Origin: Verrucomicrobiota bacterium
GTDB taxonomy: Bacteria > Verrucomicrobiota > Verrucomicrobiia > Limisphaerales > Fontisphaeraceae
DNA length: 64,000 bases
Assembly: GCA_037139415.1 (NCBI GenBank)
Contig: JBAXGN010000011.1
Span: 1 to 64,000, forward strand
Direction of reading: 5' to 3'
In this document: one piece after another, positions 52,637 through 63,795 of the stretch
Numbering within the stretch: the first letter of the stretch is position 1
Layout of the letters: every line of letters begins with the position of its first letter
Position numbers and translations under genes: made by a program
Notes under the pieces: model-generated
The model's input: only the letters and a program-made list of their open reading frames with translations
Databases searched by the model: none
Told to the model about the DNA's origin: nothing

Positions 52637-53095
52637 ATGAAAATTGGCCTGATTGCGGATACGCACGATCACTTTGATCCGCGCATTCCCGAACTCTTTG
52701 CGGGCGTGGACCATATTTTGCACGCCGGTGATATTTGCCGCCCCAACATTGTCCAGGCGTTGGAACAGATTGCCCCCGTGACCGCCATCCTGGGCAACAA
52801 TGACCAGTGGCTGCCGTATCGCGAAATGGAGTTGGTGGAATTGGACGGGCTGAAAATCCTGATTCGCCATATTGTGCGTCCCGCCAATCCTCAGGACTCG
52901 ATTCATGGCGCCGTGGAACGCGCACAGGCGGACTTGGTGGTGTTTGGCCATACCCATATTGCGTATGAACAACGCTTCGGCCGAACTCTGTTTGTGAATC
53001 CTGGCTACGCGGGACGCCAGCGTTTTGCTCAAAAGCGCAGTGTGGCGTTATGCCATACCCAGCCGGAACTGCGGGTAGAGTTTCTTGGGTTGTAA
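52637..53095 (+). CDS. Small metallophosphoesterase (YfcE/MJ0936-type phosphodiesterase)
   Basis: 152 residues. Calcineurin-like metal sites in order: DTHDH (8-12), HAGDI, GNND and GHTH, then a final NPGYAG. This is the compact YfcE-type fold, a manganese-dependent phosphodiesterase of uncertain physiological substrate. It starts 26 bp after the discoidin gene on the same strand and might be co-transcribed. Cytoplasmic; no signal peptide. Confidence 0.9.
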   Translation: MKIGLIADTHDHFDPRIPELFAGVDHILHAGDICRPNIVQALEQIAPVTAILGNNDQWLPYREMELVELDGLKILIRHIVRPANPQDSIHGAVERAQADLVVFGHTHIAYEQRFGRTLFVNPGYAGRQRFAQKRSVALCHTQPELRVEFLGL

Positions 53096-53130
53096 CGGAC
53101 TTTGCGCTGGCTTCAAGAAAGGCATTTTTG

Positions 53131-53263
53131 ACCACGGATTTCGCGGATTGCACGGATTATCAATCACGAATGCTCTGAATGTTCTTCATCGGAACAGTGA
53201 ACTTTAAACGGGGATGGCGGGGATGCCACTTCTGATATCCGTGTTATCCGTGCCATCCGTGGT
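53131..53263. repeat. Inverted repeats of ACCACGGAT/CACGGAT units
   Basis: Left arm 53131-53159 holds ACCACGGATT, TCGCGGATT and GCACGGATTA; right arm 53235-53263 holds ATATCCGTG, TTATCCGTG and CCATCCGTGGT. The arms can pair over most of their length. It sits between convergent genes and could end transcription from both sides. Confidence 0.6.
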
Positions 53264-53287
53264 TAAAGAAAATTTGCGGAGCGCGGC

Positions 53288-54508
53288 TTACAACAATTCT
53301 TCGATCCGCTCGTAATTCTGGTTGTTCAGCAGATTCTCGTTGAATGGCGCCTGGCCATTCGCGGTGTCGCGGATGGCGCGGTCTATATAATACTCGTTGT
53401 GCGGTTTAAAGCCGGGGATGGTCAATACGTTGACGAATACATCAAGCCCGCGATGGCCGGTGCCGGGCGGGATATAGACGAACATGCCGGGTTCGAGCGC
53501 GTGCTGCTGGTATTGGCGCAGATTGCGCAGATCGGGAAAAAGCAAGATGGAGGCGGAGCGTCCCCACGTGTTGAGATGGTACGCCTGCGGATCGAGCACC
53601 AGGTACATCTCCCGCTGGGGAATACCGCTGCCGCCGCCAATTCCCCTGGGCGGATGAAAATGCGCCGGACTGGTTTCCTTGGGGATATTGACCACGTGAC
53701 TGTTCACCCAATTGAGGCCGTCGTTGGTTTCACCGGGATAATTGTATTGCCAGGTGAGTGGCAGCCGGCGGAACGGATCAAAATCCGGATTGCAACCGCC
53801 GGCGGTATCCGCGAGAAAACGGAGTCGGCGCACGCATGAGACGTGGCTGGTCTTGCGTTGGATATTTTCCATGGCGAGGCACGTGAAGCGGCCACGAACC
53901 CGAAGCGCCTGCTGGTCGCAGGCAATGAGTTGATCCCCGGACATCACGGGTTCCCAGGAATCCAATTGCTTTGTGGAGCAGCCGTGTTCCCGATAGTCTT
54001 GAAACAGCGATAGAAGTAGCGCGGCGAGCTGCGGGTTGGTGGACCATGGCTTCGGCAGATGATCCAGCTTCCACAGTTCTCCGGCAAAATCACCGATGAA
54101 GGTTGCCGATTCCCGGTGCCATTTGCGCAAAATAGCGGTCGCGGGAACGTAGGCCGCCGGGGTGAGAGTTGCCAAACCATCTTGAAGTGCGCCCAACTTT
54201 TCAGCAAACGCTGGATGAATGGGATCGGGTTGGTACCCGGGCGGCAAGGCCTGGCCATCGCCTTCCTGGGTACGATACCCTTTGGGAAGATAAACTTCGC
54301 CCGTGCCCCGATACAACCAGAACACGCGCATGCCACCATGTTGACTGCGCAACACGGTTTCGCCGTCCACTTGGACAACCGAAAGCCGCAGCCCGGGATT
54401 ATGCGTCTCAAAGGCGTCGCGCATCCCGGCAAACTGCCGAGCATCATCAAGCCGGATAACCCGCACCAAGCCAGTGGATCCCGCCCAAGACGATTCGCTG
54501 ACGCTCAA
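53288..54508 (-). CDS. Cupin-fold protein of unknown function
   Basis: About 406 residues if started at TTG 54508, which overlaps the stop of the upstream PilZ-like gene (TTGA). The frame is open to 54688 but that part is antisense-like and overlaps the other gene. The first third (VRVIRLDDARQFAGMRDAFE) is of unknown fold. Residues about 250-370 form a cupin: SPAHFHPPRG, MYLVLDPQAYHLNTWG and MFVYIPPGTGHRGLDVFVNV provide likely metal-binding histidines. No signal peptide. Not assigned to a pathway; a sugar-isomerase-like or dioxygenase role is possible but unsupported. Confidence 0.7.
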   Translation of the reverse strand: MSVSESSWAGSTGLVRVIRLDDARQFAGMRDAFETHNPGLRLSVVQVDGETVLRSQHGGMRVFWLYRGTGEVYLPKGYRTQEGDGQALPPGYQPDPIHPAFAEKLGALQDGLATLTPAAYVPATAILRKWHRESATFIGDFAGELWKLDHLPKPWSTNPQLAALLLSLFQDYREHGCSTKQLDSWEPVMSGDQLIACDQQALRVRGRFTCLAMENIQRKTSHVSCVRRLRFLADTAGGCNPDFDPFRRLPLTWQYNYPGETNDGLNWVNSHVVNIPKETSPAHFHPPRGIGGGSGIPQREMYLVLDPQAYHLNTWGRSASILLFPDLRNLRQYQQHALEPGMFVYIPPGTGHRGLDVFVNVLTIPGFKPHNEYYIDRAIRDTANGQAPFNENLLNNQNYERIEELL

Positions 54509-54828
54509 GCAACTTGTTCGTAAGCAATCGTTTGCAACACCGACTCCGACTGGCGGGACAAGCTGGTGAACAACATGGAAACCGCAAAGCCCTGATGGAC
54601 GTTGCCATCGCACGCCACCACGACGCCGTGACAGCGAACCCGTTTGCCGTCCTGCGGTGCTTTCAGTTCCACCGTCATTTCGACCCATTGGGGAAATGGT
54701 TCGGGTGAAAAGAATTCAATGCCGTTCTTGCGGATGCACACCGCGTCCTGTGGCAAAGCAAGCTGCTTTTGCCGCGACTCGATCAGCACCGGCTTAAAAA
54801 CGTACTTATCAGATTTTCGTGCGCCCAT
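54505..54828 (-). CDS. PilZ-like domain protein
   Basis: 107 residues. It shows the PilZ-type beta-barrel pattern (VEMTVELKAPQDGKRVRCHGVVVACDG, then FAVSMLFTSLS), but the N-terminal RxxxR c-di-GMP motif is not clearly present (SRQKQLALP lies where it would be expected). It may be a degenerate or non-binding PilZ. It is translationally coupled to the cupin gene and divergent from the kdp operon. Confidence 0.65.
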   Translation of the reverse strand: MGARKSDKYVFKPVLIESRQKQLALPQDAVCIRKNGIEFFSPEPFPQWVEMTVELKAPQDGKRVRCHGVVVACDGNVHQGFAVSMLFTSLSRQSESVLQTIAYEQVA

Positions 54829-54845
54829 GAGACACCATTATAACA

Positions 54846-54876
54846 CACTCCCGCCATCAGCGCAAATGGTGGAGTG
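54846..54876 (+). promoter_or_regulatory. Hairpin ahead of kdp operon
   Basis: CACTCC/GGAGTG (54846-54851 and 54871-54876) with inner pair CCAT/ATGG, followed by ATTTTTATG. The position between divergent transcripts allows either an attenuator in the kdp leader or a regulator site; the promoter itself is not clear. Confidence 0.35.
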
Positions 54877-54951
54877 ATTTTTATGAATTTTTAATGTTTT
54901 GGGGCGGCCTTTTGATTAGCTCAAACGCAATTGATACGCGAACTTGTATCC

Positions 54952-55035
54952 ATGAATGATTTACTATTCATCGTACTGATTGTTGGGTTCTTTGTGGTGA
55001 GCGGCCTTTACGTCCGCTTTTGTGAAAAACTATAG
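54952..55035 (+). CDS. Small membrane ORF at head of kdp operon, 27 residues
   Basis: Encodes MNDLLFIVLIVGFFVVSGLY followed by VRFCEKL: one transmembrane helix with a short basic/acidic tail. Small proteins with an equivalent R-x-C-E-x-L end precede kdpF in other genomes I recall. Eight bases before kdpF. Probably a real member of the operon; function unknown. Confidence 0.6.
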   Translation: MNDLLFIVLIVGFFVVSGLYVRFCEKL

Positions 55036-55043
55036 GAACACTT

Positions 55044-55127
55044 ATGGAAACCTTAATCGTGGGCCTCGTTGCCCTGCTATTGTTCGTTTATCTATTCGTG
55101 GCCGTGATTTGGCCGGAAAAATTCTAA
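55044..55127 (+). CDS. kdpF: KdpF, small stabilising subunit of Kdp ATPase
   Basis: 27 residues: METLIVGLVALLLFVYLFVA then VIWPEKF, matching the KdpF pattern of one helix ending in P-E-K/R-F. AGGA lies about 6 bases upstream. Known role: stabilises the KdpABC complex in the membrane. Ten bases before kdpA. Confidence 0.88.
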   Translation: METLIVGLVALLLFVYLFVAVIWPEKF

Positions 55128-55137
55128 CCACACCGTT

Positions 55138-57054
<1,917 letters not shown>

Positions 57055-57072
57055 CCTTTTATCTCAAATCCC

Positions 57073-59112
57073 ATGACAACTAAACCGGCATCTCTCTTCG
57101 ACTGGAAAATCATTCTCCCCGCCATCGGCGACTCGTTCAAAAAGCTCGACCCGCGGCTGATGATCAAGAACCCGGTCATGTTTGTGACCCAGGTTGGTGC
57201 GGTGCTGACCACCGTAGGCATTTTTACTTCGCCCACGGAGCGGGGCTTCATCGCCCAGCTTGCCGTCTGGCTCTGGTTCACCGTGCTCTTTGCGAACTTC
57301 GCCGAAGCGGTGGCGGAAGGGCGCGGCAAGGCGCAGGCGGACGCGCTGCGCAAGGCGCGCAAGGACACCGTTGCGCGACGCCTCCGCAATGGGCGCGAGG
57401 AAAAAATCGCCGCGCCTGATTTGCTGAAAGGGGACCTGGTGGTGTGCGAGGCGGGCGATGTCATTCCCGCCGACGGCGAAGTCATGGAAGGCATCGCCAG
57501 CGTGGACGAATCGGCCATCACCGGTGAAAGCGCCCCGGTCATCCGTGAAAGCGGCGGCGACCGCAGCGCGGTCACCGGCGGCACCCGCGTTATTAGCGAC
57601 CGTATTGTCATCCGCGTCACGATGGAGAAGGGTCATGGTTTTCTCGACCGGATGATCGCCATGGTGGAAGGCGCCACGCGCCAGAAAACGCCGAACGAAA
57701 TCGCCCTGACGATTTTGCTCGCGGCGTTGACGTTCATCTTCCTGCTCGTCTGTGTGACGCTGAAACCGTTCGGCATTTACTCGGGCATGACCTTTTCGGT
57801 GCCGGTGCTGATCGCGTTGCTGGTGTGTTTGATTCCCACCACGATTGGCGGGTTGCTCAGCGCCATTGGTATCAGCGGCATTGATCGGCTCATTCGCCGC
57901 AACGTCATGGCGACCAGCGGACGCGCCGTGGAAGCCGCCGGCGACGTGGATGTGCTGCTGCTCGACAAGACCGGCACCATCACCCTCGGCAACCGCATGG
58001 CAACGGCGTTTCTTCCCGCGCCGAACGTCAAGCCCGAACGCCTGGCCGACGCCGCCCAGCTCGCCTCGCTGGCGGACGAGACTCCCGAAGGCCGCTCGGT
58101 AGTGGTGCTGGCCAAGCAACAATTCAACTTGCGGGGCCGCGACGTGGCTGGACCGCACGCCAGGTTTGTACCGTTCACCGCCCAGACGCGCATGAGCGGG
58201 GTGGATTTTCCGCCGGCGGATGGCTTGCCCGCGCGCGTCATTCGCAAAGGAGCGGCTGAGACCATGCGCGTCTATGTGGACCAACTCGGCGGACAGTTTC
58301 CGCAAGCCGTCGCGCAGACCGTGGACGAGGTTTCGCGGTCCGGCGGCACCCCGCTGGTGGTCGCCGAAGGCCGTGAGGTGCTCGGGGTTGTGCAACTCAA
58401 GGATGTGGTCAAGGGCGGCATCAAGGAACGCTTCGCGCATCTCCGCAAAATGGGCATTCGCACTGTCATGATCACCGGCGACAACCCGCTCACTGCCGCC
58501 GCCATCGCGGCAGAAGCCGGGGTGGATGACTTCATGGCGCAAGCCACGCCCGAGGCGAAACTCAAACGCATCCGCGAAGAACAGGCCCAAGGCCATCTCG
58601 TGGCCATGACTGGCGACGGCACGAACGACGCTCCGGCATTGGCACAAGCCGACGTGGGTGTGGCCATGAACACGGGGACGCAGGCGGCACGGGAAGCCGG
58701 CAACATGGTGGACCTGGATAGCAACCCCACCAAGCTTATTGATATCGTGGAAATCGGCAAGCAGATGCTCATTACCCGCGGTTCGCTGACGACCTTCAGC
58801 ATCGCCAACGACGTGGCCAAGTATTTCGCGATTATTCCGGCAATGCTCATGGCCACCTTCCCCGCGGTCGCGCCGCTCAACATCATGCGGCTGGCCTCAC
58901 CGCAAAGCGCCATCTTGAGCGCGATCATTTTCAACGCCCTCATCATCGTTGCACTCATCCCGCTGGCCCTGCGCGGAGTGGCCTATAAACCCATTGGCGC
59001 GTTGGCCATCCTCCAGCGCAACCTGCTGATCTACGGTTTGGGCGGGGTCGTCGTTCCGTTCATCGGCATCAAGTTCATTGATATTGTCATCACCAACCTC
59101 AAACTCGCCTAA
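57073..59112 (+). CDS. kdpB: KdpB, P-type ATPase catalytic subunit
   Basis: 679 residues, normal length. Phosphorylation motif [10 protein letters not shown] with D298; actuator-type TGES (ITGESAPV); [21 protein letters not shown] hinge; [19 protein letters not shown] in the N/P region. Hydrolyses ATP to drive K+ through KdpA. It follows kdpA by 18 bp and precedes kdpC by 5 bp. Confidence 0.97.
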   Translation: MTTKPASLFDWKIILPAIGDSFKKLDPRLMIKNPVMFVTQVGAVLTTVGIFTSPTERGFIAQLAVWLWFTVLFANFAEAVAEGRGKAQADALRKARKDTVARRLRNGREEKIAAPDLLKGDLVVCEAGDVIPADGEVMEGIASVDESAITGESAPVIRESGGDRSAVTGGTRVISDRIVIRVTMEKGHGFLDRMIAMVEGATRQKTPNEIALTILLAALTFIFLLVCVTLKPFGIYSGMTFSVPVLIALLVCLIPTTIGGLLSAIGISGIDRLIRRNVMATSGRAVEAAGDVDVLLLDKTGTITLGNRMATAFLPAPNVKPERLADAAQLASLADETPEGRSVVVLAKQQFNLRGRDVAGPHARFVPFTAQTRMSGVDFPPADGLPARVIRKGAAETMRVYVDQLGGQFPQAVAQTVDEVSRSGGTPLVVAEGREVLGVVQLKDVVKGGIKERFAHLRKMGIRTVMITGDNPLTAAAIAAEAGVDDFMAQATPEAKLKRIREEQAQGHLVAMTGDGTNDAPALAQADVGVAMNTGTQAAREAGNMVDLDSNPTKLIDIVEIGKQMLITRGSLTTFSIANDVAKYFAIIPAMLMATFPAVAPLNIMRLASPQSAILSAIIFNALIIVALIPLALRGVAYKPIGALAILQRNLLIYGLGGVVVPFIGIKFIDIVITNLKLA

Positions 59113-59117
59113 AACTT

Positions 59118-59711
59118 ATGAAAGAACTATTTTCTCATCTTCGCGGTGCCGTAATGTCCACGCTGGTCCTGGCCGCCGTCTGTTGCGGCGTGTACCCTTT
59201 GATTGTGTTTGGCATCGCCCAGGCGGCCTTTCGCGATCAGGCCAACGGCAGCCTGATCGTGGACCGAAATGGCACGGTGCGCGGCTCTAAATTGCTTGGC
59301 CAGGGCTTCACGGCGGACAAGTACTTTCACCCGCGCCCCTCGGCGGCGGGCAATGGCTACGATGCCGCCAACTCCGGTGGCAGCAACCTGGGGCCGACTT
59401 CGCAAAAGCTGAATGATGCCATTAAAGAATGGATCGCGGCCTATCGGAAGGAGAACGGGCTGAAGGATACCGAGCCCGTTCCTGCCGATGCCGTCACCGC
59501 GTCAGGCAGCGGCCTGGACCCGCATATTAGTGTGCCGAACGCCGAACTGCAATTGGCGCGTGTCGCGAAGGCTCGCGGATTTGATCTGCAAAGAGTCCGC
59601 GCATTGATTGAGCAAAATACCGCCAAACCTGATTTCGGTTTGCTCGGAGATTCCGGCGTGAATGTGGTTCTCCTGAATCTCGCACTCGACTCACAGACCG
59701 CGAAGCCTTGA
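59118..59711 (+). CDS. kdpC: KdpC subunit of potassium-transporting ATPase
   Basis: 197 residues, with a single N-terminal helix (AVMSTLVLAAVCCGVYPLIVFG) and periplasmic domain motifs FHPRPSAAGNGYDAANSGGSN, SGLDPHISVPNA and RVRALIEQNT. Known role: assembly and ATP-affinity subunit. Complete and typical. Confidence 0.96.
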   Translation: MKELFSHLRGAVMSTLVLAAVCCGVYPLIVFGIAQAAFRDQANGSLIVDRNGTVRGSKLLGQGFTADKYFHPRPSAAGNGYDAANSGGSNLGPTSQKLNDAIKEWIAAYRKENGLKDTEPVPADAVTASGSGLDPHISVPNAELQLARVAKARGFDLQRVRALIEQNTAKPDFGLLGDSGVNVVLLNLALDSQTAKP

Positions 59712-59787
59712 AAGGCAGAATGGCAACCAAGTGCCCTATAATTGATGACAAACTCATGGATATAATTACCCAAACCATGTGTCGTGT

Positions 59788-60021
59788 ATGAAAACCAGGA
59801 ACAAACCACTGCTTGACTGGCAACTATGGGGGCCATGGCGCGGCAGTCTGCCACCGGAAGATTCTTCCCAACCTCAGCCAGCGAAAACCGATGAACTACA
59901 AAACTGGCAACTATGGGGCGCATGGCGTAAAACAGAGACACCCGAGGAAGGTAGTGCGGGGGACAATGCGAAACCGGTGACGAACGTGTTCAAACCGGAC
60001 CCAGCGTTGGATGAGTTATGA
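59788..60021 (+). CDS. Small hypothetical protein with duplicated WQLWG motif
   Basis: 77 residues from the ATG at 59788 (a GTG three codons upstream is in frame). Two copies of a short block, LLDWQLWGPWRGSLPPED and LQNWQLWGAWRKTETPEE, are followed by a polar tail. No signal or helix. Its stop overlaps the start of the next small gene (ATGA). Located between kdpC and kdpD, in operon orientation; function unknown. Confidence 0.6.
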   Translation: MKTRNKPLLDWQLWGPWRGSLPPEDSSQPQPAKTDELQNWQLWGAWRKTETPEEGSAGDNAKPVTNVFKPDPALDEL

Positions 60022-60335
60022 ACTTTCGGTGGAATACATCGCCTGATGGCGTTGGTTTATTCGATGTCATTCTGGCTATCCTGCTTGCCGCTGGCTGTGG
60101 TTTGGGGTTGCGGATTTATTGGTGGCTCTTCGGCACTCCGTTGGTGCGGCTTTGGCAATGGGGGCGCGACGCATGGCATGAGGCCCGCCGTGAATACGAC
60201 TATTCGTCCTCGGACGAAGGCTCGTTTTTCTCCACACCTCTGAAGTGGCTCTGCCATAAATTGTTCGCTTGGGGTCGACACGTGCATTTACCGTCCAAAA
60301 AAGGCTCTGGTGTTGAGCCCGGGAATGGTTGGTGA
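60018..60335 (+). CDS. Small membrane protein, 105 residues
   Basis: One N-terminal transmembrane helix (GLFDVILAILLAAGCGLGLR) followed by a Trp/Arg-rich region (YWWLFGTPLVRLWQWGRDAW) and a polar C-terminus. Not a recognised family. It is coupled by ATGA to the small WQLWG protein and lies 86 bp before kdpD; the pair might act on the Kdp sensor or transporter, which is inference from position only. Confidence 0.6.
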   Translation: MNFRWNTSPDGVGLFDVILAILLAAGCGLGLRIYWWLFGTPLVRLWQWGRDAWHEARREYDYSSSDEGSFFSTPLKWLCHKLFAWGRHVHLPSKKGSGVEPGNGW

Positions 60336-60421
60336 CCGCTCTGGAAACAGGTTTTCTATGCGAACTACCGGTCAATATTTTACTACTCAATCGGGCTCGG
60401 ACGAAGTAATAATAGTTCGCG

Positions 60422-63103
60422 ATGGACGAAATGCGCCCTAATCCAGACGTGCTGCTGGCATCCCTGCAAAAGCAGGACGCTCAGGCGAAGCGCGGCAAGC
60501 TGAAGGTGTTCCTCGGCATGGCGCCGGGCGTGGGCAAGACCTATGCCATGCTGGAAGCGGCTCGCCGTGAACAGGCCGCCGGACGCGACGTGGTGATTGG
60601 CTACGTGGAAACCCATCGGCGCAAGGAAACCGACGCTCTGACCGAGGGTCTGCCGATTATTCCCCGGCAAAACACCGAATATCGTGGAGTGGCGCTGGCG
60701 GAGATGGATCTTGATGCGGTGTTGGCGCGGCGACCGCAACTTGCGCTGGTGGATGAGTTCGCCCATACCAACGCGCCCGGATCGCGCCATCCCAAACGCT
60801 ATCAGGACGTGCTGGAACTGCTCGAAGCGGGCATGGACGTGTTCACCACGCTGAACATTCAGCACATCGAAAGCCGCGCGGAGGCGGTGCGACAAATCAC
60901 CGGTGTCAATATTCGCGAGACCCTGCCCGACACGGCGTTGGATGGTGCTGATTTGGAGCTGGTGGATCTGCCCCCCGAGGAATTGCGCGCCCGGCTGGCC
61001 GCCGGCAAGGTGTATCTCCCGGAATCCGCCCAGGCGGCGCAGGAGCATTTCTTCCGCGCTGGCAACCTGGCCGCGTTGCGTGAATTGGCGTTGCGTTTCG
61101 CCGCTGAGCAAGTCGGCCAGGATGTGCTCGCCTACCGGCAGGCGTATCACATCGGCGATCCTTGGAAATCCGGCCAGCGCTTGCTGGTCGCGGTGAGCCC
61201 GAGTCCTTCCTCGGCGTCGCTCGTGCGCTGGACGCGCCGGCTGGCCGGGGAATTGCAGGCGCCTTGGGTGGCGGTGTATGTGGAAGGCACCCATCCGCTG
61301 AATGAGGAAGAGCAGGCGCGGCTGGCGCGCCACCTGGCGCTGGCCCGGGAACTCGGAGCCCAAGTCATCACGACCACCGATGAGGATGCGGTTCGGGGCA
61401 TTCTCCGCACCGCCCGCGAGCAAAACACGACGCAGCTCGTGGTGGGAAAACCCGTGGGTTGGCGGGTGCTTGATCTGCTCCGCGGCGGCTCGCTGCTGAA
61501 CCGGCTGATCCGCGAAAGTGGCCAAATTGACGTCCATGCGGTGCGTGCTGAAAGCGATGATACCGTATTGCGTTCGCCGTCCGCGCCACCCTTGGAGCGT
61601 GCCGATGCTCGTAATTACTTGCTGGCGCTCAGCGTGGTCGCCGGGGTCACGGGTCTCAATGCCCTGCTGCAACGTGAGCTGGGGTATCAATCCCTGGCGT
61701 TGATTTATCTTTTCAGTGTGGTGGTGCTGGCCATGTTTGTTGGTCGCGGTCCCACCCTGGCGGCGGCGACGCTCACCGCGTTGTTGTGGAATTTCTTTTT
61801 CGTGCCGCCCATCTTCACGTTTCGCATCAGCGGGGCAACGGACACGATGCTGTTTTTCACCTACTTTGCCGTGGCTTTGGCGATGGGGCATCTGGCCGCC
61901 CGGCTGCGCGCCCAACAGGCCGCCGAACGCCGGCGCGAAGAGCGCGCCACGGCGCTGTACCTGCTGACCCGCGAGCTGGCCGGTGCCTCCGACTTTGCCG
62001 ATCTGCTGGCCATTGTGGTCCGCGAGGTGGCCAAGGCATCCCAGGCCGAGGTGGCGCTTTCCTTGCTGGACGAAGCGCAAGTCGGCCGGCTGACCCCTTA
62101 CTTCGCCAGCACCTGGACTATGAGTGAGAAGGAAGAGAGTGTGGCGCTGTGGGCGTTCGCGCACCGGCAGCCAGCCGGACGCCTGACGACCACGCTTCCG
62201 TCGGCGGAGGGATTGCACCTGCCCCTCGTGGCCGGAGAGCGGGCCGTGGGGGTGCTGAGTCTGCGCTTCCGCGACGCGGTGCCGCTGTCGCCCGCCCAGC
62301 GGGATTTGATGGACACGTTCGTCCGGCAAATTGCCTTGGTGCTCGACCGGCAACGCCTGCGGGATGCGGAGCAGGAGGCCAAGTTGCTGGCGGAATCCGA
62401 GCGTCTGAGCAAAACGCTGCTCAATTCAATCTCGCATGAAATGCGCACGCCCATTGCCGCCATTACCAGCGCCGCCAGCAGCCTCAGCGAAAGCGGGGGC
62501 GGTGGGAGCCGGGAATTCCAGCAAACCATGACCGGCGAGATTCAGGAGGCGGCTGGTAGATTGAATCGGCTGGTCGGAAACCTGCTCAACATGACGCGGC
62601 TGGAAGCGGGTTATGTCAAAGCCAGACTGGACTGGTGTGATGTGCACGATTTGATCCAGGTCACCATCAAAGAAATCCAAAAGGACATGGCGCAGCACTT
62701 GGTCACGGTGGAAATCCCTTCTGGGCTGCCGCTCGCGCGCATGGACTTTGTGTTGTTGCAACAGGCGCTCACCAACCTGCTGCTGAACGCGGCGACCCAT
62801 ACGCCGCCGGGAACGGCGGTCCAAGTCCATGTATCCACGGAAAACAAAACCCTGGTTATTGCCGTGGCCGACACCGGTCCCGGCTTGGCGCCGGATATCG
62901 TCGAGCGCGTTTTCGACAAGTTTTACCGCGCTCCCTCGGCCGCCGCAGGCGGCACGGGTTTGGGGCTATCCATTGTGAAGGGCTTCATGGAAGCCCAGGG
63001 CGGACGCGTCCAGGCGGCGAACCGGCCCGGCGGCGGCGCGGTGTTTACCCTCCGGTTGCCGCTGGGCGACCCGCCGCCGGTTACTCCCGAGGTGAATCCA
63101 TGA
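60422..63103 (+). CDS. kdpD: KdpD sensor histidine kinase
   Basis: 893 residues, full length. N-terminal KdpD domain with Walker A GMAPGVGKTY (32-41), ETHRRKETD and LVDEFAHTNAPGSRHPKRY; a universal-stress-like domain (about 250-370); DUF4118 with four helices (about 400-500); GAF domain; HisKA with H in NSISHEMRTPIAAI; HATPase with NLLLNAATHTPPGT, DTGPGLAP and GGTGLGLSIV. Known role: senses K+ limitation and phosphorylates KdpE. It overlaps kdpE by four bases. Confidence 0.97.
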   Translation: MDEMRPNPDVLLASLQKQDAQAKRGKLKVFLGMAPGVGKTYAMLEAARREQAAGRDVVIGYVETHRRKETDALTEGLPIIPRQNTEYRGVALAEMDLDAVLARRPQLALVDEFAHTNAPGSRHPKRYQDVLELLEAGMDVFTTLNIQHIESRAEAVRQITGVNIRETLPDTALDGADLELVDLPPEELRARLAAGKVYLPESAQAAQEHFFRAGNLAALRELALRFAAEQVGQDVLAYRQAYHIGDPWKSGQRLLVAVSPSPSSASLVRWTRRLAGELQAPWVAVYVEGTHPLNEEEQARLARHLALARELGAQVITTTDEDAVRGILRTAREQNTTQLVVGKPVGWRVLDLLRGGSLLNRLIRESGQIDVHAVRAESDDTVLRSPSAPPLERADARNYLLALSVVAGVTGLNALLQRELGYQSLALIYLFSVVVLAMFVGRGPTLAAATLTALLWNFFFVPPIFTFRISGATDTMLFFTYFAVALAMGHLAARLRAQQAAERRREERATALYLLTRELAGASDFADLLAIVVREVAKASQAEVALSLLDEAQVGRLTPYFASTWTMSEKEESVALWAFAHRQPAGRLTTTLPSAEGLHLPLVAGERAVGVLSLRFRDAVPLSPAQRDLMDTFVRQIALVLDRQRLRDAEQEAKLLAESERLSKTLLNSISHEMRTPIAAITSAASSLSESGGGGSREFQQTMTGEIQEAAGRLNRLVGNLLNMTRLEAGYVKARLDWCDVHDLIQVTIKEIQKDMAQHLVTVEIPSGLPLARMDFVLLQQALTNLLLNAATHTPPGTAVQVHVSTENKTLVIAVADTGPGLAPDIVERVFDKFYRAPSAAAGGTGLGLSIVKGFMEAQGGRVQAANRPGGGAVFTLRLPLGDPPPVTPEVNP

Positions 63104-63795
63104 CTGACAAATCCACCATCAAACCAACCGCGTTGATCATTGACGACGAGATCCAGATGCGCCGCTTGCTGCGGGTGAACTTGGAATCCAACGGCTATCG
63201 CGTTGTGGAAGCGGCCAATGGGCAGGAGGGCATCACCCAGGTTGCCCAATGGCGACCCGCCGTGGTCGTGCTGGATCTGGGATTGCCGGATATGGATGGG
63301 GTCACAGTTCTCAAACGCCTTCGCGAATGGAGCCAGGTGCCGGTGGTGGTGCTTTCCGTGCGCGACCGTGAGGAAGACAAGGTCGCCGCGCTGGATAATG
63401 GTGCCGATGATTACGTTACCAAGCCTTTCAGCACCGGCGAATTGCTCGCCCGATTGCGTACCGCGCAGCGCCACGCCCAACCGGCGGCGGAGCTTACCGT
63501 GTTTCATGCGGGCGAGCTCGAAGTGGATCTGACCGCGCGCCTGGTGAAGCTGAAAGGCAGGGAAGTCCGCCTGACCGCCACGGAGTACAATCTCTTGCGC
63601 CTGTTTGTTTTGAACGCGGGCAAGGTGTTGACCCATCGGCAAATCCTGCGCGAAGTCTGGGGGCCGAACGCCGTCGAGCAAACGCACTATCTGCGGGTTT
63701 ACATTGCCCACCTGCGGGAGAAATTGGAGCTGGATCCCGCCAGCCCCCAACTCATCACCACCGAACCCGGCATTGGCTATCGCCTGATTGCCTGA
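63100..63795 (+). CDS. kdpE: KdpE response regulator
   Basis: 231 residues, OmpR/PhoB type. Receiver: acidic pair in ALIIDDEIQMRR, phosphoacceptor D in VVLDLGLPDMDG, conserved K in YVTKPFSTGELLARL. The C-terminal winged helix includes LTATEYNLLRLFVLNAGKVL and THYLRVYIAHLREKLE. Known role: activates kdpFABC transcription. ATG overlaps the kdpD stop. Confidence 0.97.
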   Translation: MTDKSTIKPTALIIDDEIQMRRLLRVNLESNGYRVVEAANGQEGITQVAQWRPAVVVLDLGLPDMDGVTVLKRLREWSQVPVVVLSVRDREEDKVAALDNGADDYVTKPFSTGELLARLRTAQRHAQPAAELTVFHAGELEVDLTARLVKLKGREVRLTATEYNLLRLFVLNAGKVLTHRQILREVWGPNAVEQTHYLRVYIAHLREKLELDPASPQLITTEPGIGYRLIA

